In this document: piece by piece, positions 52,500 through 60,491 of the stretch | Position numbering within the stretch: the stretch's first letter is position 1 | How the letters are laid out: each line of letters opens with the position of its first letter | From: Cellulomonas hominis | Lineage (GTDB): Bacteria; Actinomycetota; Actinomycetes; Actinomycetales; Cellulomonadaceae | NCBI RefSeq assembly: GCF_901521055.1 | Contig: NZ_CABEGA010000021.1 | Span: 1-61,846, forward strand | Reading direction: 5' to 3' | Length of the DNA stretch: 61,846 nucleotides | Made by a program: the position numbers and the translations under genes | Notes under the pieces: model-generated | What the model saw: only the letters and a program-made list of their open reading frames with translations | Databases searched by the model: none | What the model was told of the DNA's origin: nothing

Positions 52500-52883
52500 C
52501 TACTTCAGCTGGTCGTTGCTGAACCGCCGGCGTGCCATCTCACGGCTGATCCCGACGCACCAGCCGATGACCGACCAGGAGGCGCCGGCCGCGACGAGCT
52601 GCTGGACGATCGAGCGTTGCCGGTCCTTGGCGGCGTCCTCGTCCCGGCGCGCGCTGCGCAGGTCGTTCACCAGGTCGGCCACGTCCTTCGGGAGGGTCAC
52701 GCCGCTCGCGTCGACGACGCGCGTCTCGTCACCGAACTGCCTGATCTCGAACCGTGCGCGTCCGCCCTGCGGCATCGCGATACTCCCGTCCCGGACGTCT
52801 GCTGCGACGCCCAGCATGTCGGTCCGCAGGTCATGACGTCCACGCGGCTCCCCAGCGCCGGCCGGCTCAGCGTGCGTCTGCAC
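52500..52883 (-). CDS. Small helix-turn-helix protein of the element
   Basis: A 127-aa protein with a C-terminal HTH (IVQQLVAAGASWSVIGWCVG, ISREMARRRF), typical of regulators in actinobacterial mobile elements. The GTG start lies two bases after the stop that DUF4326 would have without its early UGA. An internal ATG at 52775 is a possible shorter start. Confidence 0.6.
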   Translation of the reverse strand: MQTHAEPAGAGEPRGRHDLRTDMLGVAADVRDGSIAMPQGGRARFEIRQFGDETRVVDASGVTLPKDVADLVNDLRSARRDEDAAKDRQRSIVQQLVAAGASWSVIGWCVGISREMARRRFSNDQLK

Positions 52884-52884
52884 G

Positions 52885-53259
52885 TCACGGCTCGGCAGGA
52901 GCGTTCGGCGCGTTCGCGAGCTCGAGCAGCACGTCGGCGTGGCACGCGGTCCCGGGCTTTCACCAGCACGCCAGGTCCCGCCCGGTCAGGTCCTGTAGGT
53001 GTCCGAGCAGCCAGTCGAAGCGGTCGTCGGCGTCTTCGGTGTCCAGCAACCGGTGGCCGGTGGTGTGGCTGTTGCGGGTCGCGACCCAGGTCCGGAACAT
53101 TCTCACGGCCTGGTCCTGCCCGTACCGCGACACCGGGAACGGGTTCCCCCATCGCGTCGGGCGCGCGACGATCACCGCGGTGGGATGCTCGTGGCGCCAG
53201 CCACCGGCCCGGCGCGTCATCTGGACCCGGACCGGCGCGACGTCGCCGGGGAGCGTCAT
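52885..53259 (-). pseudogene. DUF4326 protein with an in-frame UGA at a conserved Cys codon
   Basis: DUF4326 signatures are clear: VIVARPTRWGNPFPVS, QAVRMFRTWVA and LTGRDLACW. Translation stops at codon 100 (UGA), but the family motif continues in frame after it: KPGTACHADVLLELAN to a stop at 52885-52887. The family normally has CWC-x-CH here, so TGC has become TGA. The read-through product would be 124 aa. It may be a nonsense mutation, an error, or recoding. Start at the ATG coupled (ATGA) to the upstream gene. Confidence 0.8.
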
Positions 53260-53534
53260 CGGGTACGACCACCGGGCACCGGACCGCGGGACGCGGCCTC
53301 CCGGCGCTCGCGCAGCGTCCTGCGTTGCCCGGCGGTGAGGCCGACGTGGCCCCACACGCGCCGGTGATGACCGCCGCCACGTATGACGACGTGCCCAGGC
53401 ACAGGGCAGTGCACGCCGCCGTCGCAGTTCTCCCGCAGCCGCTTGCGGCGACCGGCCCTACGAGCTTGCTCCGTGGTCAGCGGACCTGCTCCTTCGTCGT
53501 CGGCGAGCGCGGCGGCCGCGGCGCGCACGGTCAT
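53256..53534 (-). CDS. Hypothetical element protein (92 aa)
   Basis: A 92-aa basic protein with a C-x6-C-x4-H-like stretch (NCDGGVHCPVPGHVVIRGGG, HHRRVWGHVGL) that may be a zinc site. It overlaps both neighbours by ATGA, which is the main reason to accept it. No family recognised. Confidence 0.5.
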   Translation of the reverse strand: MTVRAAAAALADDEGAGPLTTEQARRAGRRKRLRENCDGGVHCPVPGHVVIRGGGHHRRVWGHVGLTAGQRRTLRERREAASRGPVPGGRTR

Positions 53535-54079
53535 GACGAGGTGCCGTCGAGGTGCAGCTCAAGGCGTGCGGTCTTGGCGACACATCGAGTCCACTGCCCC
53601 AGCACGGTGCGGGGCATGGCCCGCCGGGGCAGGCGTGCCGCGGCGCGGACTGCTCGCAGTCGCGGGGCCGCCGGGGTGCCACGAGGGTCGACGACCAGAA
53701 GCCCCCAGCCGTCAGGAAGGTCGTCGCCGACGATCCCCGCATCTGGGACAACGAGCCACCACCGGTCGCAGTACCGCGACCAGCCCTCCGCCTTGGCCGG
53801 GTCGCGCAGCTCGGCCAGCAGGTCGGCGCGGGACACCTTGACCTCGAACCCGTGCAGGTCGGTCCGCCCGTACGTGTCCAGGACGAGGTAGTCCGCGATC
53901 CGATCGACGTCCTTGCGGAACGTCGATGGCGTCGGCACGTGTGCGGCGCGCACGTACCGGTCGGCAGCCGTGCCGGCCCGCAGAGCGGTGTACCGCTGAC
54001 GCAGCATCCGCATCATCCGATCCTCGGTCCACGGCCGCTCCTCGAGCTCCAGAAGCACCAGGTCGAGGGCCCTGCTCAT
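53531..54079 (-). CDS. MmcB-like nuclease-fold protein
   Basis: A 182-aa protein with the MmcB/restriction-endonuclease-like core: DLHGFEVKVSRADLLAELRD (E-x-K catalytic pair), KAEGWSRYCDRWWLVVPDAG and GWGLLVVD. Such proteins in phages and elements are associated with DNA repair or degradation. ATGA-coupled on both sides. Confidence 0.7.
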   Translation of the reverse strand: MSRALDLVLLELEERPWTEDRMMRMLRQRYTALRAGTAADRYVRAAHVPTPSTFRKDVDRIADYLVLDTYGRTDLHGFEVKVSRADLLAELRDPAKAEGWSRYCDRWWLVVPDAGIVGDDLPDGWGLLVVDPRGTPAAPRLRAVRAAARLPRRAMPRTVLGQWTRCVAKTARLELHLDGTSS

Positions 54080-54756
54080 GAGGCGTCCATGTCAGCGGCG
54101 GTGACGCGGGCGGTCACGTCCGCGAGCAGCTGGCGCAGGACTGCGACGTCCTCGATCGAGGCGAGCTGGTCGGCGACGCCGACCCACGGCTCGATGTCCG
54201 GGTCGGTGCCGCCGTCGGCGCCGGCAGCGACGGCACCGAGCAGGTCGACAACGTCCTCCGCGTCGCGCTTCGACGACGCGCGGCGCTGGATGGGCAGCGC
54301 AGTCACGGTCACCCACCTGCGCGCGCCTGCAGCCCTCACCTTGGATTCCACGCGGGCCATCGCGGCGACGTACAGCTCCACCCCCGGCTCCGCCAGACGG
54401 CCCAGCGCCACCTGACGCGCCCCGAGCGCGGCCCGCACGTTCGCGACCTCTCGCGGAGTCAGCGACACCCCCACCAGCTCCGTGACGACCTTCACCGGCC
54501 TGGCGGCTGGCCCGGGGGTGGCGAAGCGGTGCGGCCCGCGCGGCGCACGGACCGGCTGCCCGATCGCAGACAGCAGGTTCAGCGCGGCATTCAGGGCCTC
54601 GGTCCGGGCGTGCTCCTCGCGCACGTCCCGGGTCCCGTCGCCGTTCTGCGCGTCCAGAGCGAGGCGTAGGCGGGTTCGCGCGGCGCCGGTGGCCTGCCGG
54701 ACCCGGAGGTCCCGACCGCCCACCTTCGGTCGCTTGATGACGTTCGCTTCGGACAT
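54076..54756 (-). CDS. Hypothetical element protein (226 aa)
   Basis: A 226-aa mostly helical protein with basic N-terminus and acidic C-terminus (DVVDLLGAVAAGADGGTDPD). First gene of the coupled minus-strand block 54756 to 51808. I recognise no domain. Confidence 0.5.
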   Translation of the reverse strand: MSEANVIKRPKVGGRDLRVRQATGAARTRLRLALDAQNGDGTRDVREEHARTEALNAALNLLSAIGQPVRAPRGPHRFATPGPAARPVKVVTELVGVSLTPREVANVRAALGARQVALGRLAEPGVELYVAAMARVESKVRAAGARRWVTVTALPIQRRASSKRDAEDVVDLLGAVAAGADGGTDPDIEPWVGVADQLASIEDVAVLRQLLADVTARVTAADMDAS

Positions 54757-55117
54757 GGGCAGGCGCTCCTCAGGGAGTAGTTCGGCGCGGCTGCACTGTC
54801 CACTCTAGTAGGCAGTAAGGGTCGTGGTCTAGCGCTCTTGAGGGTCCCAGGCTGATGCGCTCGTGCTGCGGCGCTCGGCCACCTACGCGGTCGGCGCGGT
54901 CTACAGCATCAAGTCCTTGGGAGCACGGTGCGGTTGGTGCAGGCATGGCGGGACGCGTGGTCGCGGTCGCGCTCAACCCGAACCAGGCCAAGGGCCCCGG
55001 ATAGAAGGGGCTGTGCGGGCAAGACAGCAAGCATGCTGGGCTGCATGCAAGCTGGCGGTGCTCCAGATGGGGGACCGATGATGAAGTTGACGTCGGTGCA
55101 GGCCAGAGTGATGGCTC
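54757..55117. other. Intergenic region, nothing identified
   Basis: A 361-bp stretch between divergent genes. I find no credible gene, hairpin or repeat. It must hold the promoters for both directions. Confidence 0.4.
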
Positions 55118-55855
55118 ATGAACACGGCGGTGGCGCAGCAGGGGGGCACGGCGACTCAGCCGACCTCGGATAGGTGGGCTCGACGGCTCAAGAGCTTGGG
55201 GTTCACGGCGCCCGAGCTGGCGGACTTGGACGAGGTCCACACGCGATATCTGCGAATGAGCCTCAGCCGGCCAGGAGCGTTCTGGGGCTCCATCGCGTAC
55301 GCGGCGCTGATGCCCGTCATCCTGACGCTGACGATCTACGTGGGTCAGCCCGACGGCGACCGCTCGTGGGAGACCCCGGTGAACGTTTCGCTCGTCCTGA
55401 CCATTGCGTATGCCGTGGTGGCTTGGCCGATCTACACCGGCCTGATCGCGGCCAACCGTAGATGGGGGAGTGCCGACATCGAGCTCTTCTACGCGCTACG
55501 TCCCCTGGTCGTGCCGCGCAAGAAGCCGCAGCGCGCGACTGGATTGGCTTCGAGGCTGGCACTGCGTAGGCAGCTCGACCGGGTAGACCGGCAGGCTGCG
55601 CGGCTCGGGGCACGTGACGGCGTGACCGACGAGCTGCGTAGGGCCGCGGCAACCGGCACCGAGATCTACGCGGCCAGGCGCGCCCGCCATCTCGCGATCG
55701 CTTTGGTGAAGGGCGAGGTGATCGACGTTGGTCCGACGCCCCCGGTGACTGGAAACGAGGGTTCCAGCACGCTCCGACGGGTGATGGCGGGCGTGTGGCA
55801 GTTCATCGCCGCGGTGGCCGTGCCGATCTTGATCGCAGCCACGTGGGGTGCGTGA
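55118..55855 (+). CDS. Hypothetical membrane protein (245 aa)
   Basis: A 245-aa protein: soluble N-terminus, two membrane segments near residues 55-75 and 90-110, a basic helical middle (RLALRRQLDRVDRQAARLGA) and a last membrane segment near the C-terminus (WQFIAAVAVPILIAATWGA). No family recognised and no strong ribosome binding site. Confidence 0.5.
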   Translation: MNTAVAQQGGTATQPTSDRWARRLKSLGFTAPELADLDEVHTRYLRMSLSRPGAFWGSIAYAALMPVILTLTIYVGQPDGDRSWETPVNVSLVLTIAYAVVAWPIYTGLIAANRRWGSADIELFYALRPLVVPRKKPQRATGLASRLALRRQLDRVDRQAARLGARDGVTDELRRAAATGTEIYAARRARHLAIALVKGEVIDVGPTPPVTGNEGSSTLRRVMAGVWQFIAAVAVPILIAATWGA

Positions 55856-55930
55856 ACGCGGACCCGCGCCGGCCCAGACTCGCCTACTCGACTGCGCAGG
55901 GCTGATGAGGGGCGCTTGTGCTCGCGGGCA

Positions 55931-56470
55931 TCAGCTGCGCGGCTCGAGGCCGGGGATCGCTGGCGAAGGCCAGGGATGCAGGCTTGCGTGCCGCAGGCGT
56001 GGGCTCGCTGAGGTGACCCGCCACCGGCCTGTGTCGTCCGGCTCCCCCACGTGCTCGATCTGCCGGTGGCTGCCGGCGGCGTGTGCGATCGCTGCGAGCA
56101 CCAGGTCCACGTCCTCGCGGGTCAGCGACGCCAGCAGCCACCCCAACGGGTGCATCGACATCGTCTCTAGGGGTGTGGCGACCGGGTCACGATGGCCGGC
56201 GAGCTGGGCGGCTATCCGCGCGATCGCCCGCTCCCCCGGCTCCCCCTCGACCGCGGCGACGTACCGCTCGACCGCGATCCAATCGACGCGAAGGCGATCC
56301 CCTGCGCCGTTCGCGCGGACGCACTCACGGATGAACTCAGGTCGGGGCAGCCACCGCCAGTGTCGGATCAGCAGCTCGACGCCTGCCTCTGAACTCAGAG
56401 ATCCGGAGGCGCCGGCGCGCAACCCGTCGACGAGCTCTGTGACGGTCATCAGTGCGGGGTCCTGGGGCAT
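55931..56470 (-). CDS. Hypothetical element protein (179 aa)
   Basis: A 179-aa helical soluble protein (MTVTELVDGLRAGASGSL, LLIRHWRWLPRPEFI, REDVDLVLAAIAHAAG). AAGGAA precedes the ATG. It follows parB on the same strand and may be cotranscribed. Not recognised. Confidence 0.5.
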   Translation of the reverse strand: MPQDPALMTVTELVDGLRAGASGSLSSEAGVELLIRHWRWLPRPEFIRECVRANGAGDRLRVDWIAVERYVAAVEGEPGERAIARIAAQLAGHRDPVATPLETMSMHPLGWLLASLTREDVDLVLAAIAHAAGSHRQIEHVGEPDDTGRWRVTSASPRLRHASLHPWPSPAIPGLEPRS

Positions 56471-56519
56471 TGCGGTTCCTTCGTTAGGGGCTGATGGGTG
56501 TCGGTGTGGTGGTGGGTTC

Positions 56520-57065
56520 TCAGCTCCCGAAGGGGCGCCCCATCCGGAAGGCGCCTCTGTTGGGTTCGAACGGGGTGCCGTCGTTGAGCTCGTCAGCGAG
56601 CCGGATCAGCTCTCGAGCGACCGCCTCGTTGATGAGCGCGGTGAGCGACCGGGCGCCGCCTGGTAGCGGGCTCGTGCGCAAGACCGCGGTCTCTGCGCGC
56701 GACTTCAGCTCTACCCCGAGCGCGAGGGAGGTTGTCGCCTTCGGGCCGCGCTGATAGTCAGTCGGCACCCGTGGAGCGTCGTCGGGCGCTCCCTTGCTCG
56801 GAGCGGCGCTGTCCCCCGCCAGCGAGGGGCGCGTCCCATGCACGGCATGGAAACCCGGGGTGCCGAGCGGCGCCGCATCTTCGATGCCCCCGGCCGTCGA
56901 TCGGTCGCCTCGCACGCCCGAAGCCACGGGGGTTGCAACGGCGGCCTCGCCGGCGCCCTTGGTTGGCGAGGCTGGGGTCCGGACGGTCTCGACGTGGACG
57001 GCGAGTATGGGGCTGCTCGCATCGGGGCGGCGGCGGGCGGGGCGGGCGGTCATGGTGGTCCTCAC
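56520..57065 (-). CDS. ParB-like partition partner / centromere-binding protein
   Basis: A 181-aa protein with a disordered basic N-terminus (about 1-105) and a C-terminal stretch suggestive of a ribbon-helix-helix domain (TTSLALGVELKSRAETAVLR, SLTALINEAVARELIRLADE). The GTG start overlaps the parA stop (GTGA), the usual place for the small centromere-binding partner of ParA. An ATG four codons later is possible. ParB function is inferred from position and the RHH-like pattern. Confidence 0.6.
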   Translation of the reverse strand: MRTTMTARPARRRPDASSPILAVHVETVRTPASPTKGAGEAAVATPVASGVRGDRSTAGGIEDAAPLGTPGFHAVHGTRPSLAGDSAAPSKGAPDDAPRVPTDYQRGPKATTSLALGVELKSRAETAVLRTSPLPGGARSLTALINEAVARELIRLADELNDGTPFEPNRGAFRMGRPFGS

Positions 57066-57922
57066 TTCTCGAGGAGTCGAGCGGCGAAGCGGGCAGCGAG
57101 CTGGTCGAAGATCGCGGTGGTGAGCAGGCCTGTGGCGTCGCGCGGGAAGGCGGACAGCGAGGTGGCGGCACTGTCGGCCTCGGAGAATCGAGTGCGCATC
57201 GGGATGTACGAGGGGGTGACTTCCTGGTCGTCACCGCCGAGCAGGCGCCGCGTCGTGCGCAGGTCCCACACGAGATCTCCGAAGGTCTCGAGCAGCCCTT
57301 CGAGCTGGAAGTTCTGCTCGGAGGTGTTGCGTCGCATCGTGACGATCACGCCCCCGACCGTCAGCCTGTCGTTGCCGATGTCCTCGGCGTGCTGACTCAC
57401 GAAGTCCCGGACTCGGACGGCGCCCTCGACCGGGTCGTACTCGGGACTTGTGACGATGAGGACGGTGTCGGCTGCGGCGAACGCCATCTGCACCAGGTGA
57501 CCCAAGTCTGGGCGGGTGTCGATGAGGACTACGTCGTAGGCCTCGGTCCAACCCCGCAGGGCTTTCCGCACTCGGCGGACGGCGCCGACGGCGCCCGCCT
57601 CGTTCTCCCGGTTGCCCAGATCGAAGCGAGCTGGCAGGACGTCGATGCGCTTGGCCTCTGGCACGTCCTCGCCCCAGCCGCAGGCGACGACCGCGCCAGC
57701 GCCCGCTCCGTCGGCGTTCGCGGCGATGACCTCTGACATGGTTGGCGTCGGATTGCTCGGGTCCCACGTCACGCCCAAGCGTCGCGAGGCGTTCGCCTGC
57801 GGGTCGAGATCGACCACCAGGACGTTGAGCCCCCGACGCGCCAACCCGGCCGCCAGCTGGACAGTCGTGCCGGTCTTGTAGACGCCGCCTTTGTTGTTGG
57901 CGATGGACGCTGTCAGTGCCAC
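57062..57922 (-). CDS. parA: ParA-family partition ATPase with unusual P-loop
   Basis: A 286-aa ATPase: deviant Walker A ANNKGGVYKTGTTVQLAAG (Tyr in place of the usual Gly before KT), A' motif VVDLDPQANAS, Walker B VVLIDTRPDLG. AGGAGG lies five bases before the GTG, which fixes the start. Plasmid and ICE stability is the normal role. The Asp signature is intact, so nucleotide binding is likely despite the Tyr. Confidence 0.88.
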   Translation of the reverse strand: MALTASIANNKGGVYKTGTTVQLAAGLARRGLNVLVVDLDPQANASRRLGVTWDPSNPTPTMSEVIAANADGAGAGAVVACGWGEDVPEAKRIDVLPARFDLGNRENEAGAVGAVRRVRKALRGWTEAYDVVLIDTRPDLGHLVQMAFAAADTVLIVTSPEYDPVEGAVRVRDFVSQHAEDIGNDRLTVGGVIVTMRRNTSEQNFQLEGLLETFGDLVWDLRTTRRLLGGDDQEVTPSYIPMRTRFSEADSAATSLSAFPRDATGLLTTAIFDQLAARFAARLLEK

Positions 57923-57934
57923 TTGAGCCTCCTG

Positions 57935-58057
57935 ATGAACAAGTAATCCAAGACAAGCAAGCGTCACGCAAGTGACATTGGGCTTCGCTTCTGTTTCAAC
58001 ACTGCAAGCAACACAAGGCTTGGATTGCTTGGTTGTGATGCACACCTTGACTTACTT
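57935..58057. repeat. AT-rich CAAG-repeat region, candidate centromere (parS) and parA promoter
   Basis: Just upstream of parA, an unusually AT-rich patch carries many CAAG/CTTG units (ACAAGTAATCCAAGACAAGC, GCAAGTGACATTG) and the inverted repeat CAAGCAA (58005-58011) / TTGCTTG (58025-58031). Position and repeats suit a centromere also used for parA autoregulation. Confidence 0.55.
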
Positions 58058-58172
58058 GCGGGCACTCACTCGGACACTCCACCACCTACGCAACACACTC
58101 GGCCGAACCACGTGATCAACGACGCCAAGTGAGATCCGTTGACGCGGTACGAACTCCCCGTGCGCAGGGGCG

Positions 58173-59105
58173 TCACGCGGACCGCGGCGTCTGCGTAGTG
58201 GGACGGACCGCGTCCCATGGAGCGACGTCGGGGAGCAGGCCACGCCGACACAGCGCGCACCTCCCCGCACCACCGGGGTCGCCGTGGGGGCAGGTCGCCG
58301 GCTCGTGGGTCTGAGCCGCGTCGTTCGCCGCCCGGGTGGCGGCGCAGTCGGCGCATCGGGGCGGAACCCGCAGACCGCGGTGAAGCACGCACAGGTCGGT
58401 CCGGCGGGACGAGTCGTGACCGTCTGAGCTGTGGATAACTCCAGGTGACGTTCCCGACTTGGGTAACCGCTGGTTTTTACTGGATGGTTCTAGGGACGGT
58501 TTGTATGAAGACAGCTTCACCCCAGCCGCACCCGGCGCTTCACCCCAGGCCCGTCCCTGGGGTGACGACTGCTTCACCCCAAGATCAGCGTTTTCCACAG
58601 GTAGGGGTGAAGCGCCGTTCATCCCTACAAGGGGGTTTTCCACAGCAGCGGGCTCCTGGGGTGAAGCAGGGTTCACCCCAGGAGCCGGGTTATCCACAGA
58701 TGCGGGCTGGAGGCCTTGGATTCTGGGGTGAAGGATTTTCACCCCAGCCTGACCTGCGGTTTCACCTCTGCCGACCGCGGGGACGCTGCGAGTGGGCGCG
58801 AGGGCGTCGTCAGGACCGGGGTTCATCACGAGGTCGTAGACCACGGGGCGGCGGTTCGCGGGCAGGTGGTCGACGAGTCGCTGGTCACCGGGGCGCATGA
58901 CGCCGTACTCGACGAGCAGGCGCAGCTTGGTATGGACGGTGCGTGGCGTGCAGCGGGCGTACCGGGCCACCGTCGCGACCGAAGGCCAGGCGGCCGTGCC
59001 GTCATCCTTGGCGTGGTCGGCGTAGGCGATCAGCACGAGATGGGCCACGGGATCGTTGGGCAAGGGTGCGTCCTTGAGAGCCCAGACCATGCTCACCAGG
59101 CTCAT
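58173..59105 (-). CDS. Winged-helix replication-initiator-like protein
   Basis: A 310-aa protein. The first 75 residues form a winged helix like those of phage and plasmid initiators (SMVWALKDAPLPNDPVAHLV, WPSVATVARYARCTPRTVHT, LRLLVEYGVM). The middle (about 120-225) is low-complexity and encodes GVKxxxP/GVNP repeats because of iterons in the DNA. The C-terminus has two CxxC zinc sites (RCADC, CPHG with CALC). The start is the ATG before the domain; an ATG five codons later is possible. Initiator role is inferred from the fold and the embedded origin. Confidence 0.75.
   Translation of the reverse strand: MSLVSMVWALKDAPLPNDPVAHLVLIAYADHAKDDGTAAWPSVATVARYARCTPRTVHTKLRLLVEYGVMRPGDQRLVDHLPANRRPVVYDLVMNPGPDDALAPTRSVPAVGRGETAGQAGVKILHPRIQGLQPASVDNPAPGVNPASPQEPAAVENPLVGMNGASPLPVENADLGVKQSSPQGRAWGEAPGAAGVKLSSYKPSLEPSSKNQRLPKSGTSPGVIHSSDGHDSSRRTDLCVLHRGLRVPPRCADCAATRAANDAAQTHEPATCPHGDPGGAGRCALCRRGLLPDVAPWDAVRPTTQTPRSA
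58430..58746. other. Candidate replication origin (oriV) inside the initiator gene
   Basis: Nine copies of the iteron core TTCACCCCA, or close variants, on both strands: plus at 58515, 58538, 58572, 58672, 58738; minus at 58558, 58603, 58657, 58724. Among them are DnaA boxes: perfect TTATCCACA at 58690-58698 and, on the minus strand, at 58430-58438; TTTTCCACA at 58591-58599 and 58636-58644. An AT-richer stretch (58470-58510) adjoins. This is an iteron-DnaA-box origin, arranged as in lambda O/ori where the origin lies in the initiator gene. Confidence 0.8.
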
Positions 59106-59257
59106 GGCGACCACCGCCTCAAGCGACGGGGGACGACTGGCGACGTCTCGCGGCTGACGGGACGACAAGGAGGCATGGTGCGCATTTGAGCACTGAATGC
59201 CGCGCGCCGTCCAGTGCGCGTCTGGCGTCGCGGTGCGTGTGCCGCTAGCATCGCCGC

Positions 59258-59587
59258 ATGACGACTCAGCCCGCCGACGTCCTCGCAGCTGGCCAGGTGC
59301 CCGAGTGGGGCGTGGGTGACCGGCTTCGCAAGGCGCGCGAGTTCGCGCGTCTGAGCCAGTCAGAGCTCGCCGACGTCGCGGGCGTCTCCCGCCGGACGAT
59401 CAGCAAGCTCGAGAGCGATGAGGGCCTTCCCCGTCGGGCGTACGTGATCGCCTGGGCCTTCGCCACGGGGGTCCAGCTCCACTGGATCCAGACGGGGCAT
59501 GCAGAAACCCCCGCCCAGGGTGACCCGGACGGGGGTTGTGCGCTGTGCGCCCGGAGGGACTCGAACCCCCAACCTTCTGATCCGTAG
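59258..59587 (+). CDS. XRE-family regulator running into the tRNA-Arg gene
   Basis: A 109-aa protein: HTH_3 domain (GDRLRKAREFARLSQSELAD, VAGVSRRTISKLESDEGLPR). The last 15 or so residues (ARRDSNPQPSDP) are encoded by the antisense of the tRNA, the usual sign of a gene crossing an att core. TAGCAT eight bases before the ATG suggests a leaderless message. Possible repressor of the element. Confidence 0.75.
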   Translation: MTTQPADVLAAGQVPEWGVGDRLRKAREFARLSQSELADVAGVSRRTISKLESDEGLPRRAYVIAWAFATGVQLHWIQTGHAETPAQGDPDGGCALCARRDSNPQPSDP

Positions 59588-59618
59588 TCAGATGCTCTAT
59601 CCATTGAGCTACGGGCGC
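59546..59618 (-). tRNA. tRNA-Arg(ACG)
   Basis: 73 nt with acceptor GCGCCCG/CGGGCGC, D-arm GCTC-AATGGATA-GAGC, anticodon stem TCTGA/TCAGA around loop CTACGGA (anticodon ACG) and T-arm GGGGG-TTCGAGT-CCCTC. CCA is not encoded. The 3' end faces the island, the usual integration face. Confidence 0.97.
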
Positions 59619-59708
59619 GTGGCCCGAGGGCCGCAGACGAGAATACAGGTCCAGGGCCCCGCACCCAAACCGGCGGTCCGTCAGCCCCGTCACACCGCGG
59701 GCAGCCGC

Positions 59709-60491
59709 TCACGCCGGGGTGGAGAGCTCCCCGCGCAGGATGCTGTCCCCGGAGTGCGCCGGGTCCCCGTCGAACGGCTCGGCGGACACGTCGACCACGG
59801 CGAAGTCGTCCAGGTCGAGCCCGACCGGGATGGTGAACCGCCCCTCGTCGCCGTCGAGCACGCCGAGCCCGACCAGGCGGGTCGCCTCGCGGTCGAGCAG
59901 CCACACCTCGCGGAAACCGTCGCCCTCCGCGCCGGCGAGCCGGACGACGAGGGTGCGGCGCCCGTCGGCGTCCTCCTCGACGACGGCGTCGCCGGTGGCG
60001 GACCAGCCGGGGAGCGCGTCGAGCTGCGCCTCGGCGAGGACCTGCTCGGAGTCGGCGCGCTGCAGTCCGGCGACGACGAGCCCGCCGCCGACGCCGCCGA
60101 CCACCAGCCCCGCGGCGGCCGCGGCGAGCACCCACCGGGTGCGGCTGCGGCGCGGCTCGGGCGCAGGCACCGGCGTGGCGGCGGCCGGCTCGGCCGTGAC
60201 GGGTGCAGACACGTCCGGCGCGTCCGGCACTCCCGGCACTCCCGGCACGAGCGGTACGCCCGGCAGCAGGCCCGGCGACAGCCCGAGCTCGCCCCGCACC
60301 CGCTCCCACACGGCGTCGGGCGGCGGCACGGGGTGCTCGTCGGTGGCGGCGCGCCCGACGGCGACCGTCGCGGCGAGGGACGCGACCTCCCGCGCGCAGT
60401 CCGCGCACGACGCGAGGTGCGCGCGGTCGTCCGCGTCGAGCGGCTCGCCGAGCGCGGCCAGCGCGACGGCGTCAGGGTCGATGTGCCGCAC
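59709..60491 (-). CDS. RskA-like anti-sigma factor
   Basis: A 260-aa protein: N-terminal zinc anti-sigma domain ([12 protein letters not shown], HxxxCxxC), a Pro/Ala linker, one membrane helix (about 122-142) and an extracytoplasmic RskA domain ([51 protein letters not shown]). It holds the sigma factor at the membrane until processed. GTG start overlapping the sigma gene by 20 bp. Confidence 0.92.
   Translation of the reverse strand: MRHIDPDAVALAALGEPLDADDRAHLASCADCAREVASLAATVAVGRAATDEHPVPPPDAVWERVRGELGLSPGLLPGVPLVPGVPGVPDAPDVSAPVTAEPAAATPVPAPEPRRSRTRWVLAAAAAGLVVGGVGGGLVVAGLQRADSEQVLAEAQLDALPGWSATGDAVVEEDADGRRTLVVRLAGAEGDGFREVWLLDREATRLVGLGVLDGDEGRFTIPVGLDLDDFAVVDVSAEPFDGDPAHSGDSILRGELSTPA

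Noticed and set aside
58500..58750. Repeats near position 58,600 considered as a CRISPR array.
   Set aside because: Units are about 9-10 bp, irregularly spaced and on both strands, with DnaA boxes between them. They are iterons, not CRISPR repeats.
59546..59618. Second copy of the tRNA-Arg 3' end as the other attachment site.
   Set aside because: I did not see one in the window by eye. An exact search of the rest of the genome is needed before stating the element's left end.
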